Source: Paracoccaceae bacterium
Lineage (GTDB): Bacteria > Pseudomonadota > Alphaproteobacteria > Rhodobacterales > Rhodobacteraceae
DNA length: 58,463 bases
Direction: 5' to 3'
Assembly (NCBI GenBank): GCA_029247845.1
Contig: JAQWKM010000192.1
Location: 1 to 58,463, forward strand
The translations under genes were made by a program, and so were the position numbers. Under the pieces are notes generated by a model. It was not told where the DNA came from and ran no database searches. It worked only from the letters and a program-made list of their open reading frames with translations. Positions 27,272 to 36,589 of this stretch are shown in pieces; the stretch's first letter is position 1; each line of letters starts with the position of its first letter.

Positions 27272-28411
27272 TTACCCTTTCATGGTATCCCAAAAAGACT
27301 TAACGCTTGAGAAAAAGCTTTTACTTTCTGGATTATTATCCTCCGAGAGTTTTTCAAACTCTCGCAAAATCTCTTTTTGACGACCGGTCAGATTAACTGG
27401 TGTCTCAACAGCAAGCTCAATGAACATGTCACCTATCTGAGATGATTTTATTGCTGGCATTCCCTTGGAACGCAAACGCATTTGACGCCCAGACTGACTG
27501 CCCTGTGGAATCTTCACGCGACTGCGACCACCATCAATTGTTGGAACTTCGATATCGCCACCAAGCGCTGCCGACGCCATGGAAACAGGCACGCGGCAAT
27601 AAAGATTTGTTCCCTCGCGTTGGAAAATGTCATGCGACGACACTTCTATAAAGATATAAAGATCACCCGATGGCCCTCCACGCAGGCCAGCCTCGCCTTC
27701 GCCAGAAAGCCTAATCCGAGTTCCAGTTTCAACGCCGGCTGGAACGTTCACGCTTAGCGACCTATCTTTTTCGACACGCCCTACACCACTGCATTCGCGG
27801 CAAGGGTTTTTGATCGTCTGCCCCATCCCAGAGCAGGTTGGACAGGTGCGTTCAACGGTAAAGAACCCCTGCGTTGCACGGACTTTACCCATACCAGAAC
27901 AAGTTGGGCAAGTGGCAGGCTCTGAGCCGCCTTCTGCCCCTGATCCACGACAAGAACCACATTGTACCGACGTGGGAACATTGATTGATTTTTGCAGACC
28001 AGAATATGATTCTTCGAGCATTATGCCCATATTGTAGCGAAGATCAGACCCACGCGAGGCCCGGCTCCGCCCGCCACCGCCGCGGCTTCCGCCCATAAAA
28101 TCGCCAAACAAATCATCAAATACGTCCGAAAAGGCGCTGCTAAAGTCTCCCTGACCGCCTGAACGACCACCACCTCCCATGCCACCTTCGAAGGCTGCAT
28201 GACCATATCTATCATAAGCGGCTTTTTTTTCAGCGTCTTTTAGAACATCATAGGATTCATTAATTTCTTTGAATTGTGACTCTGCTTCAGGCTTGTCGGC
28301 ATTTCGGTCTGGATGCAATTCTTTTGCCTTAGCCCGATACGCTTTCTTAATCTGATCAGCCGAGGCACCCTTTGCGAGGCCGAGCAACTCGTAGTAGTCA
28401 CGTTTCGACAT
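27272..28411 (-). CDS. dnaJ: Chaperone protein DnaJ
   Basis: Hsp40 co-chaperone of 379 residues that delivers clients to DnaK and stimulates its ATPase. Domains in order: J domain with HPD at residues 33-35, a Gly-rich linker (about 85-130), a zinc-binding region with four CxxCxGxG repeats ([32 protein letters not shown]), and the C-terminal peptide-binding domain. The start is the ATG at 28411 ([12 protein letters not shown]); the frame is open a little further, but only through the intergenic hairpin. It follows dnaK by 73 bases in the same operon and is expected to be heat-inducible with it. Confidence 0.96.
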   Translation of the reverse strand: MSKRDYYELLGLAKGASADQIKKAYRAKAKELHPDRNADKPEAESQFKEINESYDVLKDAEKKAAYDRYGHAAFEGGMGGGGRSGGQGDFSSAFSDVFDDLFGDFMGGSRGGGGRSRASRGSDLRYNMGIMLEESYSGLQKSINVPTSVQCGSCRGSGAEGGSEPATCPTCSGMGKVRATQGFFTVERTCPTCSGMGQTIKNPCRECSGVGRVEKDRSLSVNVPAGVETGTRIRLSGEGEAGLRGGPSGDLYIFIEVSSHDIFQREGTNLYCRVPVSMASAALGGDIEVPTIDGGRSRVKIPQGSQSGRQMRLRSKGMPAIKSSQIGDMFIELAVETPVNLTGRQKEILREFEKLSEDNNPESKSFFSSVKSFWDTMKG

Positions 28412-28438
28412 TGATCTATTCCTTTTTAAATGCAGAAA

Positions 28439-28461
28439 CCGGCCCATTAACTTGGGGCCGG
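28439..28461 (-). terminator. GC-rich hairpin between dnaK and dnaJ
   Basis: CCGGCCC (28439-28445) and GGGCCGG (28455-28461) form a perfect 7-bp stem with a 9-base loop in the dnaK-dnaJ spacer. No run of T follows it on the minus strand, so it is more likely an RNA-stability or partial attenuation element setting dnaK above dnaJ than a full terminator. Confidence 0.6.
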
Positions 28462-28484
28462 CCTGTTAGTTCCATTTGAATTTC

Positions 28485-30389
28485 TTAAGACCGTTTGCTG
28501 TCATCAAGATCTTCAAAATCGGCATCCAAAATATCTTCATCCATAACGTCTGCGTCTGCTGGTGCTGCTCCTTCTTCTTCCTGAGAAGCCTTATAAATAG
28601 CCTCACCAAGTTTCATCGCCGCCTCAGTTACATTCTGACTACCAGATTTGATCTTACCAGCATCCCCAGTTTCCAATTCGTCTTTAAGAGCAACAATGGC
28701 GAGTTCTATCGCCTCAATCGTTGTCGGATCAACTTTTTCGGCATGCTCTTCCATTGATTTTTCAGTCGAGTGGATCAAGCTCTCGGCTTGATTTGTCGCT
28801 TCAATGAGGTCGCGACGCTCTTTATCAGAATCAGCGTTTTCTTCAGCTTCACGCACCATGTCTTCGATATCACTATCCGACAGGCCACCAGAGGCTTGGA
28901 TTGTAATGTTTTGTTCTTTTCCTGTGCCTTTATCTTTCGCAGACACTGAGACAATGCCATTCGCATCAATATCAAATGTCACTTCGATCTGAGGCAAGCC
29001 ACGCGGTGATGGAGGAATATCTTCAAGGTTAAATTGGCCTAAAATCTTATTATCGGCCGCAATTTCCCTTTCACCTTGGAATACTCGAATAGTGACAGCG
29101 CTTTGATTGTCTTCCGCAGTCGAAAACACCTGAGATTTCTTGGTTGGGATTGTTGTATTCCGGTCGATTAAACGCGTGAACACGCCACCAAGAGTTTCGA
29201 TGCCAAGAGACAGCGGTGTCACATCGAGCAACACTACATCTTTTACATCGCCTTGCAGAACGCCGGCTTGAATTGCCGCGCCCATTGCGACAACTTCGTC
29301 TGGATTCACGCCTTTGTGGGGCTCTTTACCAAAAAACTTGGTAACTTCTTCCGTAACCCGTGGCATCCGCGTCATGCCACCAACAAGCACAATCTCGTCT
29401 ATATCACCGGCACTAAGACTCGCATCTTTCATCGCCGCTTTGCAAGGCTTCAAAGACGCTTTGATCAAGTCACCGACCAAACTTTCAAGTTTTGCCCGTG
29501 TTAGCTTCATCACAAGGTGAAGAGGCTGACCTGTAGAGCCATCCATGGAGATGAACGGTTGGTTAATTTCAGTCTGGCTAGTTGATGATAATTCAATTTT
29601 CGCCTTTTCAGCAGCCTCTTTAAGACGCTGTAACGCCATTTTATCTTTTGTAAGATCAACGCCATTTTCTTTTTTGAATTCATCCGCAAGATAGTTAACG
29701 ATGCGCATATCAAAATCTTCTCCACCAAGGAAAGTATCGCCATTGGTAGACTTTACTTCAAAGAGACCATCATCAATCTCAAGAATGGTAACGTCAAACG
29801 TACCACCTCCCAAGTCATATACTGCTATCGTTTTTGTCTCTTTTTTATCCAGACCATAGGCTAAAGCAGCGGCTGTTGGCTCGTTGATAATACGCAACAC
29901 TTCGAGACCAGCAATTTTACCAGCATCTTTCGTTGCCTGACGCTGAGCATCATTAAAGTATGCAGGTACAGTAATAACAGCCTGAGTAATTCCTTCACCC
30001 AGATAGCTTTCTGCTGTTTCTTTCATCTTCTGCAAAATAAATGCTGAAATCTGGCTTGGGCTATAAGTTTCACCGCGTGCTTGTACCCAAGCATCGCCAT
30101 TGCCACCATCCGTGATAGAAAAAGGGAGATTCTTTTTATCTTTTGCAAGATCTGGGTCGTCATTGCGGCGTCCAACCAATCGCTTAACACCAAAAATCGT
30201 GTTTTCCGGGTTAGTGACCGCCTGACGTTTTGCAGGTTGACCGACAAGACGCTCATCATCTGCAAAGCCAACAATCGATGGCGTTGTACGAGCACCCTCG
30301 GCATTTTCAATTACGCGCGGTTGCGATCCATCCATGATCGCTATGCAGCTATTTGTCGTTCCAAGGTCTATACCAATAACTTTGGCCAT
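28485..30389 (-). CDS. dnaK: Chaperone protein DnaK (Hsp70)
   Basis: ATP-dependent chaperone of 634 residues, close to the usual alphaproteobacterial length. Visible signatures are [17 protein letters not shown] at the N-terminus, [15 protein letters not shown] in the nucleotide-binding domain, the linker [14 protein letters not shown] leading into the substrate-binding domain, and a helical C-terminal lid with an acidic tail ([13 protein letters not shown]). It binds exposed hydrophobic stretches of unfolded proteins and works with DnaJ, encoded downstream, and GrpE, not in the window. A heat-shock-type promoter lies about 110 bases upstream of the start. Confidence 0.97.
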   Translation of the reverse strand: MAKVIGIDLGTTNSCIAIMDGSQPRVIENAEGARTTPSIVGFADDERLVGQPAKRQAVTNPENTIFGVKRLVGRRNDDPDLAKDKKNLPFSITDGGNGDAWVQARGETYSPSQISAFILQKMKETAESYLGEGITQAVITVPAYFNDAQRQATKDAGKIAGLEVLRIINEPTAAALAYGLDKKETKTIAVYDLGGGTFDVTILEIDDGLFEVKSTNGDTFLGGEDFDMRIVNYLADEFKKENGVDLTKDKMALQRLKEAAEKAKIELSSTSQTEINQPFISMDGSTGQPLHLVMKLTRAKLESLVGDLIKASLKPCKAAMKDASLSAGDIDEIVLVGGMTRMPRVTEEVTKFFGKEPHKGVNPDEVVAMGAAIQAGVLQGDVKDVVLLDVTPLSLGIETLGGVFTRLIDRNTTIPTKKSQVFSTAEDNQSAVTIRVFQGEREIAADNKILGQFNLEDIPPSPRGLPQIEVTFDIDANGIVSVSAKDKGTGKEQNITIQASGGLSDSDIEDMVREAEENADSDKERRDLIEATNQAESLIHSTEKSMEEHAEKVDPTTIEAIELAIVALKDELETGDAGKIKSGSQNVTEAAMKLGEAIYKASQEEEGAAPADADVMDEDILDADFEDLDDSKRS

Positions 30390-30498
30390 TTCACTGATCC
30401 CTCTTAATTTTAGGCGATAACAAGCGAAGCAAACCCATTACGGCATTTGCCTCACAACGTCAGCTGGTGATTGAACGATGTGTCGTTCTGCTGGGTTT

Positions 30499-30527
30499 AT
30501 ATAGTCAGCCACTTTGTAGGCTGCAAG
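30499..30527 (-). promoter_or_regulatory. Candidate RpoH (sigma-32) heat-shock promoter of dnaK-dnaJ
   Basis: On the minus strand CTTGCA (30522-30527) is followed after 17 bases by CTATAT (30499-30504), matching the CTTG and C-rich/TATA pattern of alphaproteobacterial RpoH promoters. It points towards dnaK with a leader of about 100 bases. Sequence match only; no start site is known. Confidence 0.55.
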
Positions 30528-31550
30528 CGTTCGGTTGGTTAAAATTAAAATAATAGAACAAAAATTTGACTTACATGAGCAAATTCAAAAGAATTTAGAG
30601 TATTCTAACCCTTGGCAGTCCAACTGAACTGGGTCAGGCGCGCTGGCGAGTATAATATTCACCCAAAAGGCCAATCTTAAAAAGGCAATCGTGACCTAAA
30701 GCGCACATTAGAAATCACTATTGGGCGGATTATACATAATAAAACTGAAACCTCAGGTCTGATCGATGAAGTGAAATATTGGGCTTCAATCAAACATTGT
30801 TAATATGAAAGGTGCGGAGTATTGGCAAAAACAATTTCACCAGACTCGATCATATTGCCATGCTGATAAGGCGTCAGAAGAAACCCAAAAACAGCTGGAG
30901 TTCAATGTTTAATTGAATAAAAGACTAAGCCAATTGCATATCCAGACAGCCATACCACTGAGAAAATGCAAAATGCGACCAACGAAACACAAATTTCAAA
31001 TGAACTAAAAAAAGACATAATAAATTGCCAAATGGAAAAGATATAAATCGTCTGAACATAACGCCGCTGCGGTAATTGAAATCACAGTAGCCATTAGCCT
31101 ATTTTACATCATCGAAGAGGTTGGGCCCTCAGAAACAAAAACAGCACCCACAGCTTTCGCATACATTATCACCGAAAAACCTCACTGTATTTTTATAAAA
31201 CAAAATCACCCTTTAATTCAGCAACTTTAATGCCAAAAAATTGAACCATCATCTAGAATCTTATAATCAGAACAACCGACTGAAACATTTCCATTAAAAG
31301 CGACATAATAGGCTTCGACTGAGATTTTTGTGCGTCTTTTACGATCGCATTGCATATCAAGCCCAGCAGGTTAATCGTCTTGCCAACCGGATCTTTTTTC
31401 CTGTCCTAAACATTGTACCACTCTTAATTAGTTAATTATCTACTATGCATGAACCCTTTTGAGGGATGCCTATTATTGCACCCTAATCAATATTTACACT
31501 TATAATTTCCCAAATATAATAAACCTGGTTTGTAAATGATAGGGGCCGCC
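30528..31550. other. Gene-poor AT-rich spacer between dnaK and cysQ
   Basis: About 1 kb with no confident gene. The one protein-like stretch is a 38-residue minus-strand frame (30902-31018), given separately. Beyond it the same frame continues past one stop for some 30 codons (ending NTPHLSY), which suggests the remains of a small membrane-protein gene. I saw no tRNA, ncRNA signature or long repeat. Confidence 0.5.
30902..31018 (-). CDS. Possible 38-residue single-span membrane peptide or gene remnant
   Basis: Starts with an ATG at 31018 and encodes MSFFSSFEIC followed by one strongly hydrophobic span (VSLVAFCIFSVVWLSGYA). There is no convincing ribosome-binding site. After its TGA the frame stays open for about 33 more codons, so it may be the broken 5' end of a longer membrane protein. 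Family not recognised. Confidence 0.22.
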   Translation of the reverse strand: MSFFSSFEICVSLVAFCIFSVVWLSGYAIGLVFYSIKH

Positions 31551-32351
31551 GTGTTAAAAAATCATCTCGTGGAAATCATGCGTATTCTGGCCATCCAAGC
31601 GGGCGATAAAATTATGGAAATCTACAATTCCGATGACTTTGACATCCGTAAAAAGAATGATTCTAGCCCTGTAACTGTCGCAGACGAAGTTGCCGATGTA
31701 TTGATTTCAGCAGGGCTCAAGAAATACTTTCCCGAGATTGCGCTCGTGACTGAAGAGCAAGCCGCATCCCATGCAAAGTGCCACTCGACGTTCCTTATCG
31801 TTGACCCATTAGATGGAACAAAAGAGTTCATCAACCGAAGAGACGAATTTACCGTCAATATTGCGCTCATCGAAAATGGGGTCCCAACATTAGGCATTGT
31901 TTATGCTCCGGCAATAAAACGTTTATTTTATACTTCAACAAATGAAACCGCCGTCGAAGAGTTTCCACCCTTTAGAGAGACTGACATTGGAGAACAAAAG
32001 CCGCTTCATGTGGGAAAACCCGATAACAATTCTTTGATAGTAGTCGCCTCAAAATCACATCGCGATCAAGCAACGGACAAATATATTTCCAATTATAAAA
32101 TAAGAGATAGTAAGAGCGCAGGCTCGTCCCTAAAATTTTGTCTTCTGGCTGCGGGAGAGGCTGATTTCTATCCCAGGCTAGGGCGAACAATGGAATGGGA
32201 TACCGCTGCAGGAGATGCACTCTTGCGCGCAGCGGGCGGAAGAGTGGTCAATTTTAAAACAGGAGAACCGCTTACATATGGGAAAGTAGGCTACGAAAAT
32301 CCATTTTTCATTGCTTTGGCAGACGGGGTTAAGCTATTAGAAGACAGCTAG
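31551..32351 (+). CDS. cysQ: 3'(2'),5'-bisphosphate nucleotidase / inositol monophosphatase-family protein CysQ
   Basis: Cytoplasmic Mg-dependent, Li-sensitive phosphatase of about 266 residues that degrades 3'-phosphoadenosine 5'-phosphate, a by-product of sulfate assimilation. Metal-binding motifs are present: TEEQ, then DPLDGTKEFINRRDEFTVNI, and WDTAAGDALLRAAGG near the C-terminus. Two starts are possible. I prefer the GTG at 31551, with AGGGG directly upstream; the ATG at 31536 would overlap that ribosome-binding site. It lies upstream of galU on the same strand, 162 bases apart. The family also includes inositol monophosphatases, but the motif pattern is CysQ-like. Confidence 0.86.
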   Translation: MLKNHLVEIMRILAIQAGDKIMEIYNSDDFDIRKKNDSSPVTVADEVADVLISAGLKKYFPEIALVTEEQAASHAKCHSTFLIVDPLDGTKEFINRRDEFTVNIALIENGVPTLGIVYAPAIKRLFYTSTNETAVEEFPPFRETDIGEQKPLHVGKPDNNSLIVVASKSHRDQATDKYISNYKIRDSKSAGSSLKFCLLAAGEADFYPRLGRTMEWDTAAGDALLRAAGGRVVNFKTGEPLTYGKVGYENPFFIALADGVKLLEDS

Positions 32352-32513
32352 AACTGATAACTTTGTATAACGATGTATTTCAATAGAGGAAAACAATACT
32401 CCGTTTTGAACTGCGTTGTTTGTAAATGCCGGGATTTTTTTTAAAACTAGCTCTAATGGATCTTTTTTGACCATTATGTGACGAACTGTATTAAGTTATG
32501 ATTAAAGAGTGAA

Positions 32514-33410
32514 ATGATGCAAACAAAAGTAACAAAAGCTATCTTTCCAGTTGCCGGGCTAGGAACACGTTTCTTGCCTGCGACAAAATCGATTCCAAAA
32601 GAAATCATGACACTTGTTGATCGACCATTGATTCAATATGCTATTGATGAAGCACGAGAAGCTGGAATTACTGAATTTATATTTGTTACATCCAGAGGCA
32701 AAGGTGCGCTAGAAGACTACTTTGACCATGCTCCACAATTAGAGGCTGAACTGCTTAAAAAAGGCAAAACAGAACTCTTAGAGCTTCTGAAAAATACGAA
32801 TATGGAAAGTGGGACCATTGCATATATTCGCCAGCATAAAGCGCTTGGATTGGGTCACGCAGTTTGGTGCGCAAGGCGCCTCATTGGCAATGAACCCTTT
32901 GCCGTAATTCTGCCAGATGATGTTATCTCTGCAGAAAAATCTTGCCTAAAACAAATGGTCGACGCCTACCAAGACGTTGGGGGTTCAATGGTGGCTGCAA
33001 TGGAAGTACCGCAGGATAAAACATGCTGTTATGGTATATTGAACATAGGTCAACAGGATGACAATTTACTGGCAGTAAACGGTATGGTTGAAAAGCCTGC
33101 GCCAGGGTACGAACCTTCCAACTTTGCAGTTATTGGCCGATATATTCTTACACCAAATATTTTTATGCATATTGAAAACCAAAAATTTGGATCTGGAGGA
33201 GAGATCCAACTTACAGATGCGATCGCAAATGAAGTTACCCTTGGAAACGCCGTAAATGGCCTTCGCTTTGAAGGTCAAAGGTTTGACTGCGGCACAAAGG
33301 CAGGGTTTCTCCAAGCAACAATTTCCTTTGCTTTAGCCCGCCACGATTTGCGCGATGAATTGACGGCTTACTTAAACGAGCTTGTTTCAGTCGCAAAGGC
33401 AGCTCAATAA
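32514..33410 (+). CDS. galU: UTP-glucose-1-phosphate uridylyltransferase
   Basis: Makes UDP-glucose from UTP and glucose-1-phosphate, the precursor of cell-surface glycans and, via GalE, UDP-galactose. The 298-residue protein carries the nucleotidyltransferase signature FPVAGLGTRFLPATKSIPKE near residue 10, PFAVILPDDVI with the metal-binding aspartate, and GSGGEIQLTDAI. Two adjacent ATG codons (32514, 32517) are both acceptable. In relatives galE often follows directly; here the following 600 bases hold only a decayed galE copy, so UDP-galactose supply through this locus has been lost. Confidence 0.95.
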   Translation: MMQTKVTKAIFPVAGLGTRFLPATKSIPKEIMTLVDRPLIQYAIDEAREAGITEFIFVTSRGKGALEDYFDHAPQLEAELLKKGKTELLELLKNTNMESGTIAYIRQHKALGLGHAVWCARRLIGNEPFAVILPDDVISAEKSCLKQMVDAYQDVGGSMVAAMEVPQDKTCCYGILNIGQQDDNLLAVNGMVEKPAPGYEPSNFAVIGRYILTPNIFMHIENQKFGSGGEIQLTDAIANEVTLGNAVNGLRFEGQRFDCGTKAGFLQATISFALARHDLRDELTAYLNELVSVAKAAQ

Positions 33411-33427
33411 CGAATTAGAGCTTCACA

Positions 33428-34010
33428 TTGGTACGTGTTTTAGCAGTTAGTGGCACCAGTTATATAGGTGCGAGTGCGTGCAAAGCTTTCAAAGCCAAAG
33501 GTTACACGCCAGCCACATTCGATAATTTATTTACTGGCTGGCAGAATGCGGTCAAATTTGCCCCCCCTTTATAAGGGGCCTAATTGATCAGGATGCTCTG
33601 GCTCAGGCCTTTGGGAGTTATAAATGACAGGCCTGTCCTAATTTTGCAGGGCTTAGTCAAGTTGGTGAGAGCATGCAAGGTCCACGGCATTACTGGCGAA
33701 AGAATGTTCAAGGCTTATTAAACCTAATTGATACGTCACTTGCATCTGGTTGTGATCAATTCGTATTTTTGTCGGCGTGTGCAATTTAGGGAGAGCAAGA
33801 CAATCTTATTTTGTATGAAGAGAGTCCCTAAACGCCAATTAACCCTTACGCTACTTCAAAGCTCTCAATTGAGCATATCTCGCATGATTGTGATCGATCA
33901 TCTGAAGACAAGCTCTTGCTAGTCTATTATAACAAACTCGAAGAGCTCGCGGTATATATTTACAAAAAGGATTACGTCCACTTCGATTGTGGACCTTGGA
34001 GAGCCCAATG
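33428..34010 (+). pseudogene. galE: Decayed galE (UDP-glucose 4-epimerase) pseudogene
   Basis: The plus strand just after galU reads as GalE through several frames. It opens VRVLAVSGTSYIGASACKAF (the Rossmann glycine loop, already altered) and FDNLFTGWQNAVKF, loses frame at a run of seven C (33561-33567), resumes as LIDQDALAQAFGSYK, shifts again into LSQVGESMQGPRHYW, NVQGLLNLIDTSLASGCDQF and CAI-stop-GEQDN, then SP-stop-TPINPYATSKLSIEHI with the YxxxK active-site pair still recognisable. After LLLVYYNKLEELA a large part is deleted, leaving DYVHFDCG as the last match. At least three stops, two frameshifts and one deletion are visible; boundaries are approximate. Confidence 0.92.
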
Positions 34011-34024
34011 TCAGTCGTCTTTAC

Positions 34025-34489
34025 CTAGGCAGCAGCAGTATTCTGTGAGGCAGTCAAAATAGTGTAAAGCGTAGCACTATCTTGGTTCGAGCGCAGCTTG
34101 GCACAAAATGACGAATCTCTAAGAGTACGTGAAACCAAAGCCAACGCTTTAAGATGGTCAACCCCAGCGGCTTCTGGTGCAAAGAGCGAAAAAACTAAGT
34201 CGACAGGCTGATTATCAACCGCACCAAAATCAACCGGCTTTTCCAGAAGTATAAAAGTACCTACGACGTGCTCCATGGTTTTACTACGCGCATGGGGCAA
34301 AGCAACGCCATGCCCCACTCCAGTCGGACCAAGGGTTTCACGTTCTTGCAGGGCGCTTACGGTTTCAGACACATCCAGACCGTAAACAGAATTAGCGAGT
34401 TCTCCAACAACCTGAAGCAGACGTTTTTTGCTCGATACCGTAGAAACAACTTTCACTGCCTCTGGCTTCAGAAGATGTAACAATTCCAT
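34025..34489 (-). CDS. ptsN: Nitrogen-regulatory PTS IIA protein (PtsN, EIIA-Ntr)
   Basis: Phosphocarrier of 154 residues, the terminal acceptor of the regulatory nitrogen PTS (PtsP-PtsO-PtsN), which adjusts potassium transport and stress and nitrogen responses according to its phosphorylation state. The active histidine is His66 in GVALPHARSK. The domain is complete and of normal length. It follows hpf by 44 bases in the usual lptB-hpf-ptsN order. The galE remnant lies immediately beyond its stop on the opposite strand. Confidence 0.93.
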   Translation of the reverse strand: MELLHLLKPEAVKVVSTVSSKKRLLQVVGELANSVYGLDVSETVSALQERETLGPTGVGHGVALPHARSKTMEHVVGTFILLEKPVDFGAVDNQPVDLVFSLFAPEAAGVDHLKALALVSRTLRDSSFCAKLRSNQDSATLYTILTASQNTAAA

Positions 34490-34533
34490 AAAAGGTAATT
34501 CCCTAAGTTTGAGCCGCCTTACTAGAGGAAAAT

Positions 34534-35100
34534 CTACTGCGGTTCAATCCATCCAATATTCCCATCGTCACGCCGGTAAACCACATTAACATTCTTCTTT
34601 CCCTCATTGCGAAAAACAAGAAAATGAGAGCCAGTCAGTTCCATTTGCATTACCGCTTCTCCTACAGAAATAAAAGGGATTTTCGACTCTGTTTCTGCAA
34701 CAATAATTGGCTGCAATGTGTCAGAATCAGTATCTTCTTTCTGGTCTATAGATGAAAGGACGTATGACGACGCATCAGAGAGCTCAACAGGTTGCGTCCT
34801 GTGCCTATGATGATCTTTTAATCTCCGTTTGTAACGCCTTAACTGTTTTTCTAATTTGGCACTACAACTGTCAAAAGCAGCATAAATTTCGGTCTCGCGG
34901 GCTTTTGCAGAAGCATTTAACCCAGTCGATAAGTGGATCGTAATTTCACAGACGTATTCATGCGCACTGCGTGAGAAAATGATATTTGCATCCGTTGGAC
35001 GCTGTGCGTATTTGCTCGCGACGTCACCTAAATGGCGTTTCACATGTTCTTGCAGTGCTTCACCAATATTAATTTGCTGTCCTGAAATTTGATACCGCAT
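34534..35100 (-). CDS. hpf: Ribosome hibernation-promoting factor, long form
   Basis: Protein of 188 residues that binds the 30S mRNA channel and, through its C-terminal domain, pairs ribosomes into inactive 100S dimers. It has the N-terminal S30AE domain (MRYQISGQQINIGEALQEHV) and the C-terminal long-form domain with LTGSHFLVFRNEGKKNVNVV and YRRDDGNIGWIEP, joined by a variable linker. The ATG at 35100 with AGGAG eight bases upstream is preferred to an in-frame start at 35127. In many proteobacteria rpoN lies between lptB and hpf; here the 223-base gap holds no gene. Confidence 0.94.
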   Translation of the reverse strand: MRYQISGQQINIGEALQEHVKRHLGDVASKYAQRPTDANIIFSRSAHEYVCEITIHLSTGLNASAKARETEIYAAFDSCSAKLEKQLRRYKRRLKDHHRHRTQPVELSDASSYVLSSIDQKEDTDSDTLQPIIVAETESKIPFISVGEAVMQMELTGSHFLVFRNEGKKNVNVVYRRDDGNIGWIEPQ

Positions 35101-35323
35101 AATGTCTCCTTTTTTGTTCAAGGCCACCTTAAATATTCACAACAGTCAAAACAAAGTATCTTTGCGACCAATTTCGGCGCCAATGATAACCTGTTCAACT
35201 TTACTGAACTCAATTAAAGCACAGCGCGTCTCCAATTTACTGGTAAAGCGCCAATATCTCATTGATGCGGATAGGCAGCAATACTGTCAATGGGCGCAAA
35301 TCGTTAAATTTAAAACTGCTGCA

Positions 35324-36085
35324 TCATGATTGGGTAGAAAAGCTATCGCCAAGGTAAACTTTTCTAACATTTTCGTTCTCAATCACTTCTTTTGCGGTGC
35401 CAGACATTAGAACTTTTCCGTCATGTAGAATATAAGCCCTATCAACCAAATCGAGCGTTTCGCGTACATTGTGATCGGTAATTAAAACCCCAATGGAACG
35501 TTTTTTTAATTCCGAAACTAATTGCCTGATATCACCCACAGCGATTGGGTCCACTCCTGCAAAGGGTTCATCAAGGAGCAAAAAACGCGGGTTTGCGGCA
35601 AGACTTCTGGCAATTTCCACTCGCCGTCTCTCGCCTCCAGATAAGGCCAAGGCAGGCGTTTGCCGCAAATGCTCGATCGCAAACTCAGCCAGAAGCTTTT
35701 CCAGTCTTTCACGGCGCTTATGCAAATCAGGTTCTGCGATATCCAAAATGGCCGCTATATTCGCTTCCACCGTCAAACCTCGAAAGATTGACATTTCTTG
35801 CGGCAAATACCCGATGCCTAACCGCGCCCTGCGGTACATAGGAAGCCTTGTTACATCTTGATTATCTAACATGACTTGACCACCATCGGCGTTTATCAAT
35901 CCTGCAATCGCATAAAATGTCGTTGTTTTTCCAGAGCCATTTGGCCCTAAAAGTGCGACAACTTCACCCTGTTGAAGAGATATTGAAACATCACGAATTA
36001 CGACTCGCTTGCGATAGCTTTTGCGCAATCCCTTTACAACCAGACCACTCGCGCTGACCTGCGTTAAAGGTTGGGAAGGCTGCAT
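35324..36085 (-). CDS. lptB: LPS export ABC transporter ATP-binding protein LptB
   Basis: Cytoplasmic ATPase (253 residues) that drives lipopolysaccharide extraction from the inner membrane with LptFG. Walker [10 protein letters not shown], the signature [15 protein letters not shown], Walker [14 protein letters not shown] and the switch [20 protein letters not shown] are all intact. The Asp-Pro-Ile after Walker B is the LptB-specific form. The ATG at 36085 lies one base after the lptA stop; the frame is open further upstream, but within lptA. Part of rnd-lptC-lptA-lptB, read from the minus strand. Confidence 0.95.
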   Translation of the reverse strand: MQPSQPLTQVSASGLVVKGLRKSYRKRVVIRDVSISLQQGEVVALLGPNGSGKTTTFYAIAGLINADGGQVMLDNQDVTRLPMYRRARLGIGYLPQEMSIFRGLTVEANIAAILDIAEPDLHKRRERLEKLLAEFAIEHLRQTPALALSGGERRRVEIARSLAANPRFLLLDEPFAGVDPIAVGDIRQLVSELKKRSIGVLITDHNVRETLDLVDRAYILHDGKVLMSGTAKEVIENENVRKVYLGDSFSTQS

Positions 36086-36086
36086 G

Positions 36087-36581
36087 TCAGTCCTGCTCTG
36101 ATGGTGCAATTAAAACCGATTTCACGCGACCCGACATAGATGTAGCACCACTATCGATATCAAATTCCGCTCTATCCGCACTCACTGTATTTCCATCCTG
36201 ACTCACCAAAGCGTTTCCTGTCATCACAATTGTCCCACGCTCTAGGTTATAATCAGCCTCATTGGCAGTCGCACGATCTTCACCACTAATCAAAACAACA
36301 TTATCGCGGGCAAAGAGCGCATCAATTTTTGACTGGTTTTTCGAATAGGTGATGCGTACAAAGTCTGCATAAAGCAATAAATCACCTTGCGCTATTTCAA
36401 CATTGCCGATCAATTCCGCCTGCGAAATTTCACTATCAACAGTCATCTGATCTGAGCTCGTCATGATGGGCTCTTTTGTATCTTCGGATAAATTACCAAA
36501 TCCAGGTTTATTTTCATCCGCCAAAACAGGCGCCACCGCAAAGATTGCAATAACACTCAGGATAATTGAAATTTTTCTCAT
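36087..36581 (-). CDS. lptA: LPS transport periplasmic protein LptA
   Basis: Periplasmic bridge protein of 164 residues that carries LPS between the inner and outer membrane. An N-terminal signal peptide ([21 protein letters not shown]) is followed by the beta-jellyroll OstA-type domain, with repeats such as [37 protein letters not shown] and [20 protein letters not shown]. It lies between lptC (8-base gap) and lptB (1-base gap), as expected for this operon. The length is normal for alphaproteobacteria. Confidence 0.92.
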   Translation of the reverse strand: MRKISIILSVIAIFAVAPVLADENKPGFGNLSEDTKEPIMTSSDQMTVDSEISQAELIGNVEIAQGDLLLYADFVRITYSKNQSKIDALFARDNVVLISGEDRATANEADYNLERGTIVMTGNALVSQDGNTVSADRAEFDIDSGATSMSGRVKSVLIAPSEQD

Positions 36582-36589
36582 GCCAGCCT

